DNA of 11,868 nucleotides, from NCBI GenBank assembly GCA_016783995.1, contig JADHVN010000037.1, positions 1 through 11,868 of the forward strand, read 5' to 3'. Both the position numbers and the translations under genes were made by a program. Shown here piece after piece: positions 1 to 7,624 of this stretch. The notes under the pieces were generated by a model. It saw nothing but the letters and a program-made list of their open reading frames with translations, searched no databases and was not told where the DNA came from. Source of the DNA: Actinomycetota bacterium (lineage in GTDB: Bacteria; Actinomycetota; Humimicrobiia; Humimicrobiales; Humimicrobiaceae). Position 1 is the stretch's first letter, and every line of letters begins with the position of its first letter.

Positions 1-2
1 AA

Positions 3-887
3 CAGGAGTTATGGGTAAATGTACCTGCTATTATTAGCTATGTTGTAGTTTGCTTGATGCTTTTTGGTGGGATTAATTTAACCAATAAAAATCTAATATA
101 TGAGAGAAAAAACAATATAGTATTTCATCCTGTAAAAGCTGTATTGAAAGCGGGTCCTGTAATTCTGATTATCTTTGCTATTTTATTTTCAGTGCTATTT
201 TGTTTTAACTCTCCTTTGCTGGATAGTTATGGAAATATACAAATAAAAGAGGAATATATTAAAAAGATAGGTGGTATCTCTGGCAAAACTATGGTCAAAT
301 TTTTACCTTTACCCATTTACGATATGGAGATGAGCGTAGATGAATTTATTGTTATTAGTACCATTGTGGGGCTTCCATTTGTAAGAAGTGAAGAAGAAGA
401 AGAAGAAGAAATAAAACCTCTTTTAGATATGGAAAAATCATCAGGAGCAATTATTGATTATCTAAGGGACAAGGGTATATATAATTTAGAAGAAGTAAGT
501 ATGATTGAATATATGAGAGATGATGAATTCAGGGAGTTATTTGTAAATGAAGTAAAAAGGCTGACCCCAACTGCAAATCCTTATCTTTTAAGCAAATACA
601 GGAAAAATTTATCTGAAAATTTGGGAATTAAAATACAAAGCCAGGAAACCATGGGAGAGGTATATGCAAGACTTTTAAACAAAAAAGTTAACGAATTACC
701 TGAAAATATTAAAAATTTAATCCTATTAATTCCTGCTTTTATTTTATTTGGAATACTTCAATTTTATTTTCTCGTATTAAATATGATATTTGCACTTTTT
801 GCCTGGGTTATAATGATTATTTTATACAAGGCAAAATTTTACCATTATCGAAAAGTTCAGGTTGAAAAACAGGAAATAGAATTATAA
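3..887 (+). CDS. Unrecognised multi-pass membrane protein, 3' part (5' end outside window)
   Basis: The frame is open from the left edge, so this is the last ~294 codons of a longer gene. An in-frame TTG/ATG at 54-59 lies inside a hydrophobic helix and is unlikely to be the start. Visible segments: a membrane helix at residues ~5-25, a second at ~50-68 (AGPVILIIFAILFSV), a long polar region at ~70-235, then a hydrophobic stretch at ~236-275 that could span twice, and a short basic tail. The polar region contains seven consecutive glutamates encoded by seven pure GAA codons (390-410). The layout suggests a polytopic membrane protein with one large soluble loop. I recognise no family, and no neighbour on the same strand hints at function. 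The gene is real: the frame is long, the hydrophobic pattern is consistent and it ends in a normal stop. The role is unknown. Confidence 0.75.
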   Translation, partial: QELWVNVPAIISYVVVCLMLFGGINLTNKNLIYERKNNIVFHPVKAVLKAGPVILIIFAILFSVLFCFNSPLLDSYGNIQIKEEYIKKIGGISGKTMVKFLPLPIYDMEMSVDEFIVISTIVGLPFVRSEEEEEEEIKPLLDMEKSSGAIIDYLRDKGIYNLEEVSMIEYMRDDEFRELFVNEVKRLTPTANPYLLSKYRKNLSENLGIKIQSQETMGEVYARLLNKKVNELPENIKNLILLIPAFILFGILQFYFLVLNMIFALFAWVIMIILYKAKFYHYRKVQVEKQEIEL

Positions 888-891
888 TTTA

Positions 892-1094
892 TCACTTTAC
901 TACTAAAAAGTTAGCACAATAGACAACAGTGTCCTCCTGCGGTAGATTATGTTGATTATAGGAAAGCCCCACTTTGTTATCTTGATTATATGCTTTCAAG
1001 TGCTCCAGTTATACCACAGCATCAGATAGCTGCTTAAATGAGTTCATAACAGAGAGACCATCCACACTGAACTGCCACTAAGAATCTTTTTCAT
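892..1094 (-). pseudogene. Small decayed reading frame with intact ribosome binding site
   Basis: A textbook Shine-Dalgarno (AAGGAGG, 4 bases before the ATG) lies at ~1099-1105 in front of ATG 1094, which starts MKKILSGSSV and stops after 16 codons. Another frame carries a coding-like stretch interrupted by one TAA: a segment containing VDGLSVMNSFKQLSDAV, then LEHLKAYNQDNKVGLSYNQ, then EDTVVYCANFLVVK and a stop at 892. The codons look less AT-biased than those of neighbouring genes, with several CAG, CTG and GTG. The simplest reading is a gene of about 65 codons broken by a frameshift and a nonsense change. I recognise no family. It could also be chance, or a short leader peptide. Within the gene-free stretch 888-1230, nothing else stands out between 1111 and 1230. 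Confidence 0.35.
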
Positions 1095-1230
1095 CTCGCC
1101 TCCTTCCTAAGATTTACACTCGTCATCAATAACTATCTTATACTAATATTCCTCCTATGAAAACATTGTACAATTTTTTATTGAAATCCTTTTTAATCTC
1201 TTCTAATTTTGCAATAGCTGTCCTGAAGGA

Positions 1231-1905
1231 TTAATTTGCTGCAATAGAGTTTAAATAATTATGAGCAAGTCTAGTAGGCTCGGGTATTCTGAATTTAGAT
1301 ACAGATAATGTATATTTTATTGCAGTTTCAAGACAGATTTTATTTCCAACAGAAACAAATACAGGCTTTGTATCATACCTGGTTCTTACAGCAGCGCCAA
1401 TGATTTCATCGCTTTCAGTAATATGACAATAACTCCCCTTCTCTTTATTCAGAGATAAATCATCATACTGTCCACAAAGTTTTTTCTTTGCGCAACCAAT
1501 TGAAGGCAGATTTAAAATAATTCCCATATGTGAAGCAAGACCCAGCCTTCTTGGGTGTGAGTAGCCATGTCCGTCAAAAAAAGCAAGATCAGGGATATCC
1601 TCAATTTGCCCAAAACATCTTTCTACCACAGGTCCTTCCCTGAAAGACAGTAACCCTGGTATATAGGGAAAATGCGGTTCAGCCTGGCAGTATTTTTCTT
1701 CTATTATTTCAAGAGATGGATAAGAAAAAATAAGGACAGCACATACAAATTTATTTAATTCTTTTAGAAACCTGACATCTACCCCTGCAATTTTTCTGAC
1801 ACTTTTAAACCTGTCACAGAGGATAACTTCTTTGAAAAGCTCCTTCTGAAGCTCAATTGCTGCCTTGTAATTTAAATCCCAGGAATGATGTTTTTTTATG
1901 ATCAT
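1231..1905 (-). CDS. nfi: Endonuclease V (deoxyinosine 3' endonuclease)
   Basis: Endonuclease V nicks DNA at the second phosphodiester 3' of deoxyinosine and starts repair of deaminated adenine in the cytoplasm. The 224-residue protein is full length for the family and resembles the Thermotoga maritima enzyme in block order: IAGVDVRF (metal ligand D43), PYIPGLLSFREGP (E90, with the PYIP strand-separating wedge), FFDGHGYSHPRRLG (D111, H117), IGCAKKKLCG (K140) and PEPTRLAH (H215). All the acidic metal ligands are present, so it should be active. The ATG at 1905 gives the normal N-terminus, but no Shine-Dalgarno is visible before it. A good promoter sits 66 bases upstream, so it is probably transcribed alone. 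It is divergent from the propeller gene that begins at 2207. Confidence 0.96.
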   Translation of the reverse strand: MIIKKHHSWDLNYKAAIELQKELFKEVILCDRFKSVRKIAGVDVRFLKELNKFVCAVLIFSYPSLEIIEEKYCQAEPHFPYIPGLLSFREGPVVERCFGQIEDIPDLAFFDGHGYSHPRRLGLASHMGIILNLPSIGCAKKKLCGQYDDLSLNKEKGSYCHITESDEIIGAAVRTRYDTKPVFVSVGNKICLETAIKYTLSVSKFRIPEPTRLAHNYLNSIAAN

Positions 1906-1970
1906 TTTGACAAATTAGGTCTTTTAATTTCCTATTCTAATATTCCAGTATTATTTCTGTAATTAATATC

Positions 1971-2000
1971 ATTATAAACATATATTTTTAAATAGTTCAA
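1971..2000 (-). promoter_or_regulatory. Candidate sigma-70 promoter for nfi
   Basis: On the minus strand TTGAAC (2000-1995) and TATAAT (1976-1971) are separated by 18 bases. The predicted transcription start near 1965 gives a leader of about 60 bases before the nfi ATG. The -10 is consensus and the -35 matches four of six bases. The rest of the gene-free stretch 1906-2206 is AT-rich and shows only this promoter and a weak plus-strand candidate near 2194. Confidence 0.5.
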
Positions 2001-2193
2001 AATCATGAAATATCTAAAAGTTGTGTTTAAGATTATCAATTTATACATCTTAAAAAAACCAGCGTATCCTTTCGAATAATAATTTTGATAAATAACTAAA
2101 ATAAAAAAATACAATAAAAGATCTTTAAAGTCTAAGACTGACTCTGTTGTTTTACTTGCCGGTTGATTTTCTGTTCAAATTAAATTTTTTGGT

Positions 2194-2206
2194 CTAGAAT
2201 TATAAT
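2194..2206 (+). promoter_or_regulatory. Possible -10 element directly before the propeller gene
   Basis: TAGAAT (2194-2199) and TATAAT (2201-2206) lie directly before the ATG at 2207, and no Shine-Dalgarno is present. TAGAAT ends seven bases before the start codon, the geometry expected of a leaderless transcript. No convincing -35 is visible, so this is weak evidence in AT-rich DNA. Confidence 0.22.
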
Positions 2207-4003
2207 ATGAGAAAAATTATAACTATTTTCTTTGTTTTATGTATCCTGCTGCTAACAATTGTGAGCTTGGCAGAAACTAAAATTGATACTGGTGAAATTA
2301 TTCAAATTCCCCAATTAACACCCGAAGAAACAAAAAATGCTCCAATTCTTGACAATGGAAAAGTCTACCCTTTTTGGGGCCCGGTTTGTATGCGTTATAC
2401 TTATTCAGTCATCTATAAAGACGAAAAAGGCCGTGCTCCGGAATATGTAAAAATCTATTTTAACAGTGAAATGATTGATATGGAAAAGGAAAATCCTGCT
2501 GATAATAATTATAAAGAAGGAGTTAAATATATTTATAAATTTGTCCCAAATAAAATCGGGGCAAATTTTTATTATTTTGAGGCTTCTAATGGAACTGGTA
2601 AGGCCCGTGACTCAATAATTGATTCACCGGATAATGGACCTGTATTATTTTCCAGTGATTTTAGTAAAAACGAAATAGTCCTGATTGGTAAAGAAAAAAG
2701 TGAGGTCATCTGGCGATATAAAACAGGCAAAGAATGGATTGGCGGAGTATCTCTTTCAGATGACGGAAAATATCTGGCTGCCCAAAGTTCCTATCATATT
2801 TATCTTTTTGATACAAATAAATCTGATCCTTTATGGATTTATGAAGCAGATACAGGTTTAGAAATCGGGGGTGATGTAAAAGGCGGAATTGATATCTCTG
2901 CTGACGGTGAGAAGATCTTTGCCGTCATTGGCAGCCAAGCATTATTATTTAATAAAGATTCCAATAAACCGTTATGGGAATATTCTGCAGAAGGCCAGGT
3001 TGCAGGAGGAGCTTATAATGTAGCCATATCCTCTGATGGAGAATATATGGCTTCTGCTATGGCCGGAGGAGGAGAATCTGGTATCTCACAAGAAGGACAA
3101 AGTCAGGCGTATGATGTGTTGATTTTATGGAAAGCTGATTCAAAAGAACCTCTCTGGAAATATCAAACCATAGGAAACTTTCATGATGTATCACTTTCAG
3201 ACGATGGATCCTATATTGCTACCGCTACCGGCTGTCCGGACCGCCGGGCTTATATCTTTTCAAGAGATTCAAATGAGCCTTTGATGCGTTCTGAAATGTT
3301 AACCAGAGATTCTCCTGTTGACGAATCTATAATTTCTGCTGATGGCTCTTTTGCTGTCTTTGGCTCAGAATCAAGCGATGGTGCAGTATTTTTATTTTCC
3401 AGAGACTCTAAAGAACCCGTTTGGGAATTCCCCACACCAGATAATGCTTCAGTGCGGGCACTAGGATTTACACCTGATATCAGATATATCGGCGCAGCCA
3501 CTATGTTCGGGGGCAATGTGTATATTTTTTCAAAGGACTCCAATCAACCAATTAACTCCTGGAATATAAAAAATGTCAGTTTAGGAGCATTGGATATTGC
3601 TGATGACGGCAGTTATATTTCGGTTGGCGGTACGGACAATAAAGTGCATATTTTTGATAGGAACAATCCATCCCAAAACTATGAATTTGAATTAAATGAA
3701 TTTGTGGGTGAAATTGATATCTCTGCTGATGGTAAATATATCGCCGCAGGAACTTCCGGTTCTGTTTACTTTTTTGAGACAATAGTTGACAACGCTGAAG
3801 AAATAGAATGTACTGAGATAATAGAACCAGAACCAGAAAAAGCAACTTCTATATCAAATAGTAATGCAACTGAAGAACCGCAAGTTGGTAAACCTGAAAA
3901 ACAAGCTCCATTACTTCTAATAGTAATTTTTGGCTCGGCTTTTCTTGTATTGGTTATTGGATTAATTATTTATCTGGTTATCTCCAAAAGAAAAAAGAGA
4001 TAA
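2207..4003 (+). CDS. Secreted WD40/PQQ-like beta-propeller protein with C-terminal membrane anchor
   Basis: The 598-residue protein starts with a Sec signal peptide (hydrophobic residues 6-20, likely cleavage after SLA at 22). Residues ~46-145 form an all-beta module of the Ig-like kind (RYTYSVIYKDEKG, later YIYKFVPNKIGANFYYFEA). Residues ~150-525 hold eight repeats of 40-55 residues. Each opens with an S-x-DG turn (LSDDG 183, SADG 231, SSDG 275, SDDG 330, SADG 377, a degenerate TPDI 422, ADDG 465, SADG 506). Most close with a strand and a near-identical KDSNxPLWxY-type motif. This indicates an eight-bladed propeller or close variant. An acidic, proline-containing linker (530-566) leads to one membrane helix (568-592) and the basic tail SKRKKR, so the propeller faces outward. 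There is no LPXTG motif. It probably binds a ligand or partner at the cell surface; the ligand cannot be read from sequence. Confidence 0.85.
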   Translation: MRKIITIFFVLCILLLTIVSLAETKIDTGEIIQIPQLTPEETKNAPILDNGKVYPFWGPVCMRYTYSVIYKDEKGRAPEYVKIYFNSEMIDMEKENPADNNYKEGVKYIYKFVPNKIGANFYYFEASNGTGKARDSIIDSPDNGPVLFSSDFSKNEIVLIGKEKSEVIWRYKTGKEWIGGVSLSDDGKYLAAQSSYHIYLFDTNKSDPLWIYEADTGLEIGGDVKGGIDISADGEKIFAVIGSQALLFNKDSNKPLWEYSAEGQVAGGAYNVAISSDGEYMASAMAGGGESGISQEGQSQAYDVLILWKADSKEPLWKYQTIGNFHDVSLSDDGSYIATATGCPDRRAYIFSRDSNEPLMRSEMLTRDSPVDESIISADGSFAVFGSESSDGAVFLFSRDSKEPVWEFPTPDNASVRALGFTPDIRYIGAATMFGGNVYIFSKDSNQPINSWNIKNVSLGALDIADDGSYISVGGTDNKVHIFDRNNPSQNYEFELNEFVGEIDISADGKYIAAGTSGSVYFFETIVDNAEEIECTEIIEPEPEKATSISNSNATEEPQVGKPEKQAPLLLIVIFGSAFLVLVIGLIIYLVISKRKKR

Positions 4004-4111
4004 CAAACCTTAAAATAAAACCATCGCACTAGAATTCATTCTATAATTTCTTTCAGATAATATTTTAACAGCTTCTTCTAGTAATAGGGTTATCTTGGTA
4101 TATTTGTAAAT

Positions 4112-4309
4112 TTAGTTTGCTTTTAATATTCTTAAAAGTTGATTTATTATTTTTGGATGAAGAATTTTTGACCTATGAAATGGTAATACTACTCTTTTTT
4201 TGTCTTTTATATAAATCCTGTGGCTTCCTTTTGTTCTTACAAATTTAAAACCTGATTTTAATAATAATTTTTCAGCTTCTTTAAAATTTAATCTTGGTAA
4301 ATCAGGCAA
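4112..4309 (-). CDS. hicA: HicA family mRNA interferase toxin
   Basis: HicA toxins are small double-stranded-RNA-binding-fold ribonucleases that cleave mRNA and are neutralised by HicB. The 65 residues match the family end to end: LPRLNFKEAEKLLLKSGF, then FVRTKGSHRIY with the catalytic histidine in GSH, then VVLPFHRSKILHPKII and LLRILKAN. The frame opens at TTG 4309, giving the usual MP-LPRL N-terminus, with AGAGG six bases upstream as ribosome binding site. It overlaps the end of hicB by 8 bases, so the two are translationally coupled, antitoxin first. Antitoxin-first order is seen in a subset of hic loci. No terminator is visible in 4004-4111. Confidence 0.93.
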   Translation of the reverse strand: MPDLPRLNFKEAEKLLLKSGFKFVRTKGSHRIYIKDKKRVVLPFHRSKILHPKIINQLLRILKAN

Positions 4310-4526
4310 CTGTTACCTCTACTGAAGTAGTTAAAATTTCCTTACTCAGAAGCATTTTAATCTCGTCAGAAGCTAATGTCTCTAAATACAGCACAACTGC
4401 CTCTTTAATATTATGCATTACTTCTTCTAATGAATCTCCCTGTGATTGACAGCCTTCTAATTCAGGACAATAAGCATAATAACCATACTCATCTTTTTCT
4501 ATAATAATATTTACTTTATATGCCAT
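4302..4526 (-). CDS. hicB: Short HicB family antitoxin
   Basis: The 74-residue protein shows the partial RNase H fold of HicB antitoxins: a first strand (YKVNIIIEKDEYGYYAYCPEL), then EGCQSQGDSLEEVMHNIKEAVVLYLE, the family signature. It should bind and inhibit the HicA encoded just downstream. It ends shortly after this domain and lacks the C-terminal helix-turn-helix or ribbon-helix-helix of long HicB proteins, so DNA binding and autoregulation cannot be assumed. The ATG at 4526 has GAGGT five bases upstream. A TATAAT promoter element lies about 45 bases upstream of the start. Confidence 0.93.
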   Translation of the reverse strand: MAYKVNIIIEKDEYGYYAYCPELEGCQSQGDSLEEVMHNIKEAVVLYLETLASDEIKMLLSKEILTTSVEVTVA

Positions 4527-4571
4527 AAATTACCTCATTGTTCTTTCTCAGATTAAGAAAATTTTATACTT

Positions 4572-4605
4572 ATTATACCATCTGTTTATTTCTAAAGAAA
4601 ATTCA
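4572..4605 (-). promoter_or_regulatory. Candidate promoter for hicBA
   Basis: A consensus TATAAT occurs on the minus strand at 4577-4572, with a second A/T element (TATAAAAT) a few bases downstream. At 17-base spacing the -35 position reads TTTCTT, a poor match; TTGAAT lies 23 bases upstream, too far for normal spacing. The -10 is convincing and the -35 is weak. The remainder of 4527-4817 shows no gene. Confidence 0.35.
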
Positions 4606-4817
4606 ATTAGCAAAAAATTTGTCATAGAAATAATTTTTAATGTTTTTTTATATTTATAATTCAAAAATATGGGTAAATACTGTTTTATACTTTTAGATGA
4701 AAAAACAAATTCTTACGAATAAGATTATCAATTTCGTGGGCTTGGACAAAAAGTCTTTTAATTTGTAAATCAACAAAACAAAATACCTGGAAAGTATCCT
4801 GGATAAAATAGTAATAT

Positions 4818-7073
4818 CTAGTATCTACTCCATACTGTGGCTAAAACAGTATTTTGATAGTTGGTAGAAAATTCATCAGAAAGATGAAGTGCCCATTTTG
4901 ACTTTAATCTCCGGTATCCACCCTCTTTAACTATAATATCAGAAGATTCACCGCTTTTATCATTAGCATACCTGGAAAAAATTACTGTATCTTCATCCGC
5001 TATGGTCTCAAAAATACAGTTTGCTACCTGATCCAGTTTCTTCCAATCCTTACAGCTTACAGCATATCCTCTGGCTTCGTTAGAGAAAGAATCTGTATTA
5101 TAAACAATTACCCCACCTGATTTAGGACAGAATGCCAGATCTACTGCATACCTGTTAATTCTGGTCATTTTATAGCTCTTCTTGCCTTCTACATCATAGA
5201 TAAAAACCTCTCCACCTCCAGCTAATGAAGAATAGAGTATATGTGTATTTCCGATCCACACTGCGCTTGAAACTGGACTTATTTCATCTATCAGCTTTCT
5301 ACTTGAAAGATCAAAGATTGCCATTTCCCCCTGTTTTTTTGAAGTAGAATTATAAACAATATATGCATATGTTCCTTCTGGTGATACTGATACTTTTTGA
5401 ATATCGTAAGTCTTATCTTCTTCATCGGCCGGCATTATATTAAATTCCAGTAAAACTTTTTCTTCTTTATTTCTAGTATTTATATAGCTTACAACAGCAT
5501 TTTTATTTTCTGTTTGATTTTCTAATACATATAAAACTAAAAACTCATCTCTGTTTATAAACGATATATCTCTAATTGATGCCAGCAGTTCTTTCTCGTA
5601 GATTATAGAATAATCAGGTTTACTTAGCCCATGGTCAAACTGCATGAGTTCAATAGTTCCTTTGCCATTTTTGGTAACCATCACATACCCAACTGTACTC
5701 GCATCTATAAAGTCAAGAACTACAAGATCAACTATTTTCCCTACAGGAGACTGTATGACAACTGATTGGTTGTCTGGAGACTGGCGGATGGATAAAACAT
5801 TATCTTCTTTTTCCAAGCCATTCCATACTACCATACTCCCGCTATCAATTGTCCACTTTGGATAATCATCAATTGCTTTAAGGCAAATAGTTTGAAGCAG
5901 TTTATCTCCATCAGATAGATCCTTATCTTCATCAATGACAATCTCGACTTCCTCTGATTCATAACTTTCCCCGGTTTCCTGGTCTACATCTTCTATTGTC
6001 TCCTCTTCTTTTAAAATACCGGTTTCTGCTGTGTCCCCCACAGCATCAGTTATTATATATGGATCATCATTTGTTCCGGATCCTGAAAAGTAAAGACTGG
6101 TTTTTATATTCAGCGCAGGGCGGATACCGACAGAACCTTCACACATATTAGCAGTACTATAAAGAGCAGCGCCAATATCACTTACCATAAATACAGAAGC
6201 AGGAAACCCGGATGCCGGCGATCTTAGCCACCAGGGCCAATTCTCACCCTCCGGGGGTTTGTCAGAACAGTTTGTATTAACGATATACTGTATACTTACT
6301 TCCGCCTGCCTTGAACTGTCGCTATTAAATAACTCAAACACTCTTCCTTCCTCGACTTCAGATCTATCTCCGAAACCAACTTCAGAGAGAGATAATAAAA
6401 ATACCCTATCCTGTACTTCCTCACTTCCTCCGCCATCAGTAACTGCATTTTTCCCTACAACTAAAGTAGTCTCGAGTATTGCATTAAACTCATCAGCAGT
6501 AAATGATTTTAAAAAACACTCTTTGTCATCATATCCTATATCTTCAAAGTCCGGAAAACCGTCATCAGACGGCGGCTTATCTGCATTATTTGTGCCATTC
6601 TCCCCATCATCAAGATTTTGTGCCGCCCACCAGCTATTTTCGCCTTCACTGCTGTTAAGCCACTGCCTGATATTTGATGTCCTGTATCTTCCGTTACCAT
6701 ATCCCCTTCTTAATTCATTGGCATTTTCAGGTTCTATGGCATCAAAACCCCTCAAATCAATAATACATGTAGACAGCAACGTAATATGCTCTACTTCCGG
6801 ATTAACATAACCTGAATAATGGCTACTATTATCAATGACTATCCATAATATAGGATTATAACCTTCATCCTCAACTTGATAGTTTCCAAGCTGTACATAG
6901 TCACCTATTTTTAAAGATTTGCCATGGGTAAGTTCATATATTTCCGATATATCCTCGGAAGCTTCTCTATCTACTTTTTTACTGCATGCGGTAAATAATA
7001 ATGTTAAAAGTACTGTTATTAGCAGTACTGCAGCTATCCCTTTTATTATTTTATTTTTACCTAATAAAATCAC
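4818..7073 (-). CDS. Lipoprotein with DUF6273 domain fused to a beta-propeller-like region
   Basis: The 751-residue protein starts with a hydrophobic signal (10-27) ending in LLFTAC, a plausible lipobox with C30 as the lipidated residue, so it should be anchored to the outer face of the cytoplasmic membrane. Residues ~52-342 are a DUF6273 domain: KIGDYVQLGNYQ, ILWIVID, TSNIRQWLNS, DRVFLLSLSEVGF, WPWWLRSP and VGIRPALNI ending in GSGTNDDPYII. An acidic linker (345-390) leads to residues ~395-751, which contain propeller-like strands and turns (VSVSPEGTYAYIVYN, GEMAIFDLSSRKLI, GEVFIYDVEG, VIVYNTD). The GTG at 7073 is the only reasonable start and has no Shine-Dalgarno. The upstream neighbour ends 47 bases away. 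DUF6273 has no established biochemical role; a surface ligand-binding role is inference from architecture. Confidence 0.85.
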   Translation of the reverse strand: MILLGKNKIIKGIAAVLLITVLLTLLFTACSKKVDREASEDISEIYELTHGKSLKIGDYVQLGNYQVEDEGYNPILWIVIDNSSHYSGYVNPEVEHITLLSTCIIDLRGFDAIEPENANELRRGYGNGRYRTSNIRQWLNSSEGENSWWAAQNLDDGENGTNNADKPPSDDGFPDFEDIGYDDKECFLKSFTADEFNAILETTLVVGKNAVTDGGGSEEVQDRVFLLSLSEVGFGDRSEVEEGRVFELFNSDSSRQAEVSIQYIVNTNCSDKPPEGENWPWWLRSPASGFPASVFMVSDIGAALYSTANMCEGSVGIRPALNIKTSLYFSGSGTNDDPYIITDAVGDTAETGILKEEETIEDVDQETGESYESEEVEIVIDEDKDLSDGDKLLQTICLKAIDDYPKWTIDSGSMVVWNGLEKEDNVLSIRQSPDNQSVVIQSPVGKIVDLVVLDFIDASTVGYVMVTKNGKGTIELMQFDHGLSKPDYSIIYEKELLASIRDISFINRDEFLVLYVLENQTENKNAVVSYINTRNKEEKVLLEFNIMPADEEDKTYDIQKVSVSPEGTYAYIVYNSTSKKQGEMAIFDLSSRKLIDEISPVSSAVWIGNTHILYSSLAGGGEVFIYDVEGKKSYKMTRINRYAVDLAFCPKSGGVIVYNTDSFSNEARGYAVSCKDWKKLDQVANCIFETIADEDTVIFSRYANDKSGESSDIIVKEGGYRRLKSKWALHLSDEFSTNYQNTVLATVWSRY

Positions 7074-7120
7074 ATTTATAATATTTGGATTTTAATGCAA
7101 TATTTTTAGCCGTAAATCTT

Positions 7121-7357
7121 TTAAATACAAATACCCATACAGAAGTTAACAATATCCTCTTCATAATTTAGAGCTTTTTCAGATAAAGATTTATCTGTAT
7201 TCTTTATTACTATAAGGTCAATATCGCTCCAATCATCAATTTTCCCGCTTGGAATAGAGCCATAAAGAATAATCTTTATCGGATTATATTTTTTTATAAT
7301 AATATCAACTATACGGTCTAATTCTTTATTTAATTCTTTTAATCTTGTAGTATTCAA
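7121..7357 (-). CDS. Short MNT-type nucleotidyltransferase, probably truncated
   Basis: The 78 residues contain the minimal nucleotidyltransferase signature LYGSIPSGKIDDWSDIDLIVI: the GS pair, then the D-x-D metal ligands. In MntA/HepT modules such proteins AMPylate or otherwise modify a HEPN toxin partner. A full MNT protein usually continues to ~95-130 residues with a third acidic residue in a later strand. This one stops soon after the D-x-D, ending ...DIVNFCMGICI, and no continuation is readable in the 47 bases before the lipoprotein gene. No HEPN gene lies on either side. The start is TTG at 7357 with GAGG eight bases upstream and AGGG closer still; an in-frame stop sits just above it. 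It may be an orphan or a decaying half of a toxin-antitoxin pair, possibly inactive. Confidence 0.7.
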   Translation of the reverse strand: MNTTRLKELNKELDRIVDIIIKKYNPIKIILYGSIPSGKIDDWSDIDLIVIKNTDKSLSEKALNYEEDIVNFCMGICI

Positions 7358-7415
7358 GACCCTAACCTCATTTCATCACAGTTTAGATAACTTTTACCTT
7401 TGGGTACTTTTTATC

Positions 7416-7463
7416 AGTGTTTATTTTAAAATATTAGCATTTGAACAGGAATAGGTAAACACT
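7416..7463 (-). promoter_or_regulatory. Promoter of the nucleotidyltransferase gene flanked by an 8-bp inverted repeat
   Basis: On the minus strand TTTACC (7459-7454) and TAATAT (7436-7431) are spaced by 17 bases, and TGC before the -10 makes it an extended -10 promoter. AGTGTTTA (7416-7423) and TAAACACT (7456-7463) form a perfect 8-bp inverted repeat. One arm overlaps the -35 and the other sits at the transcription start region, as expected for an operator. The leader to TTG 7357 is about 65 bases. Nothing coding is visible in the rest of 7358-7624. Confidence 0.5.
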
Positions 7464-7624
7464 AAAGCTTTGTAAAAATAATTCATCTTTATTTTACTAT
7501 ATTTCAATTACAAAAATCATAAATTTTTACTCCAAGCAAAAATAAAAATATTGGTCTCTGGTAATTCATTTCAATTAAAAATACATTTACATCTTTTTTA
7601 CCAATCTGGACGCCGGTCAGAGTT

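Noticed and set aside
54..59. TTG/ATG at 54-59 as the true start of the first gene
   Set aside because: The frame is open to the left edge and the upstream residues complete a membrane helix, so the gene continues outside the window.
1906..1914. TAATTT just upstream of nfi as evidence for a leaderless transcript
   Set aside because: A much better promoter with -35 TTGAAC and -10 TATAAT lies further upstream and gives a normal 60-base leader.
1932..2114. 60-codon minus-strand frame upstream of nfi
   Set aside because: Very AT-rich, no ribosome site, no family-like pattern, and it overlaps the good nfi promoter. It looks like chance.
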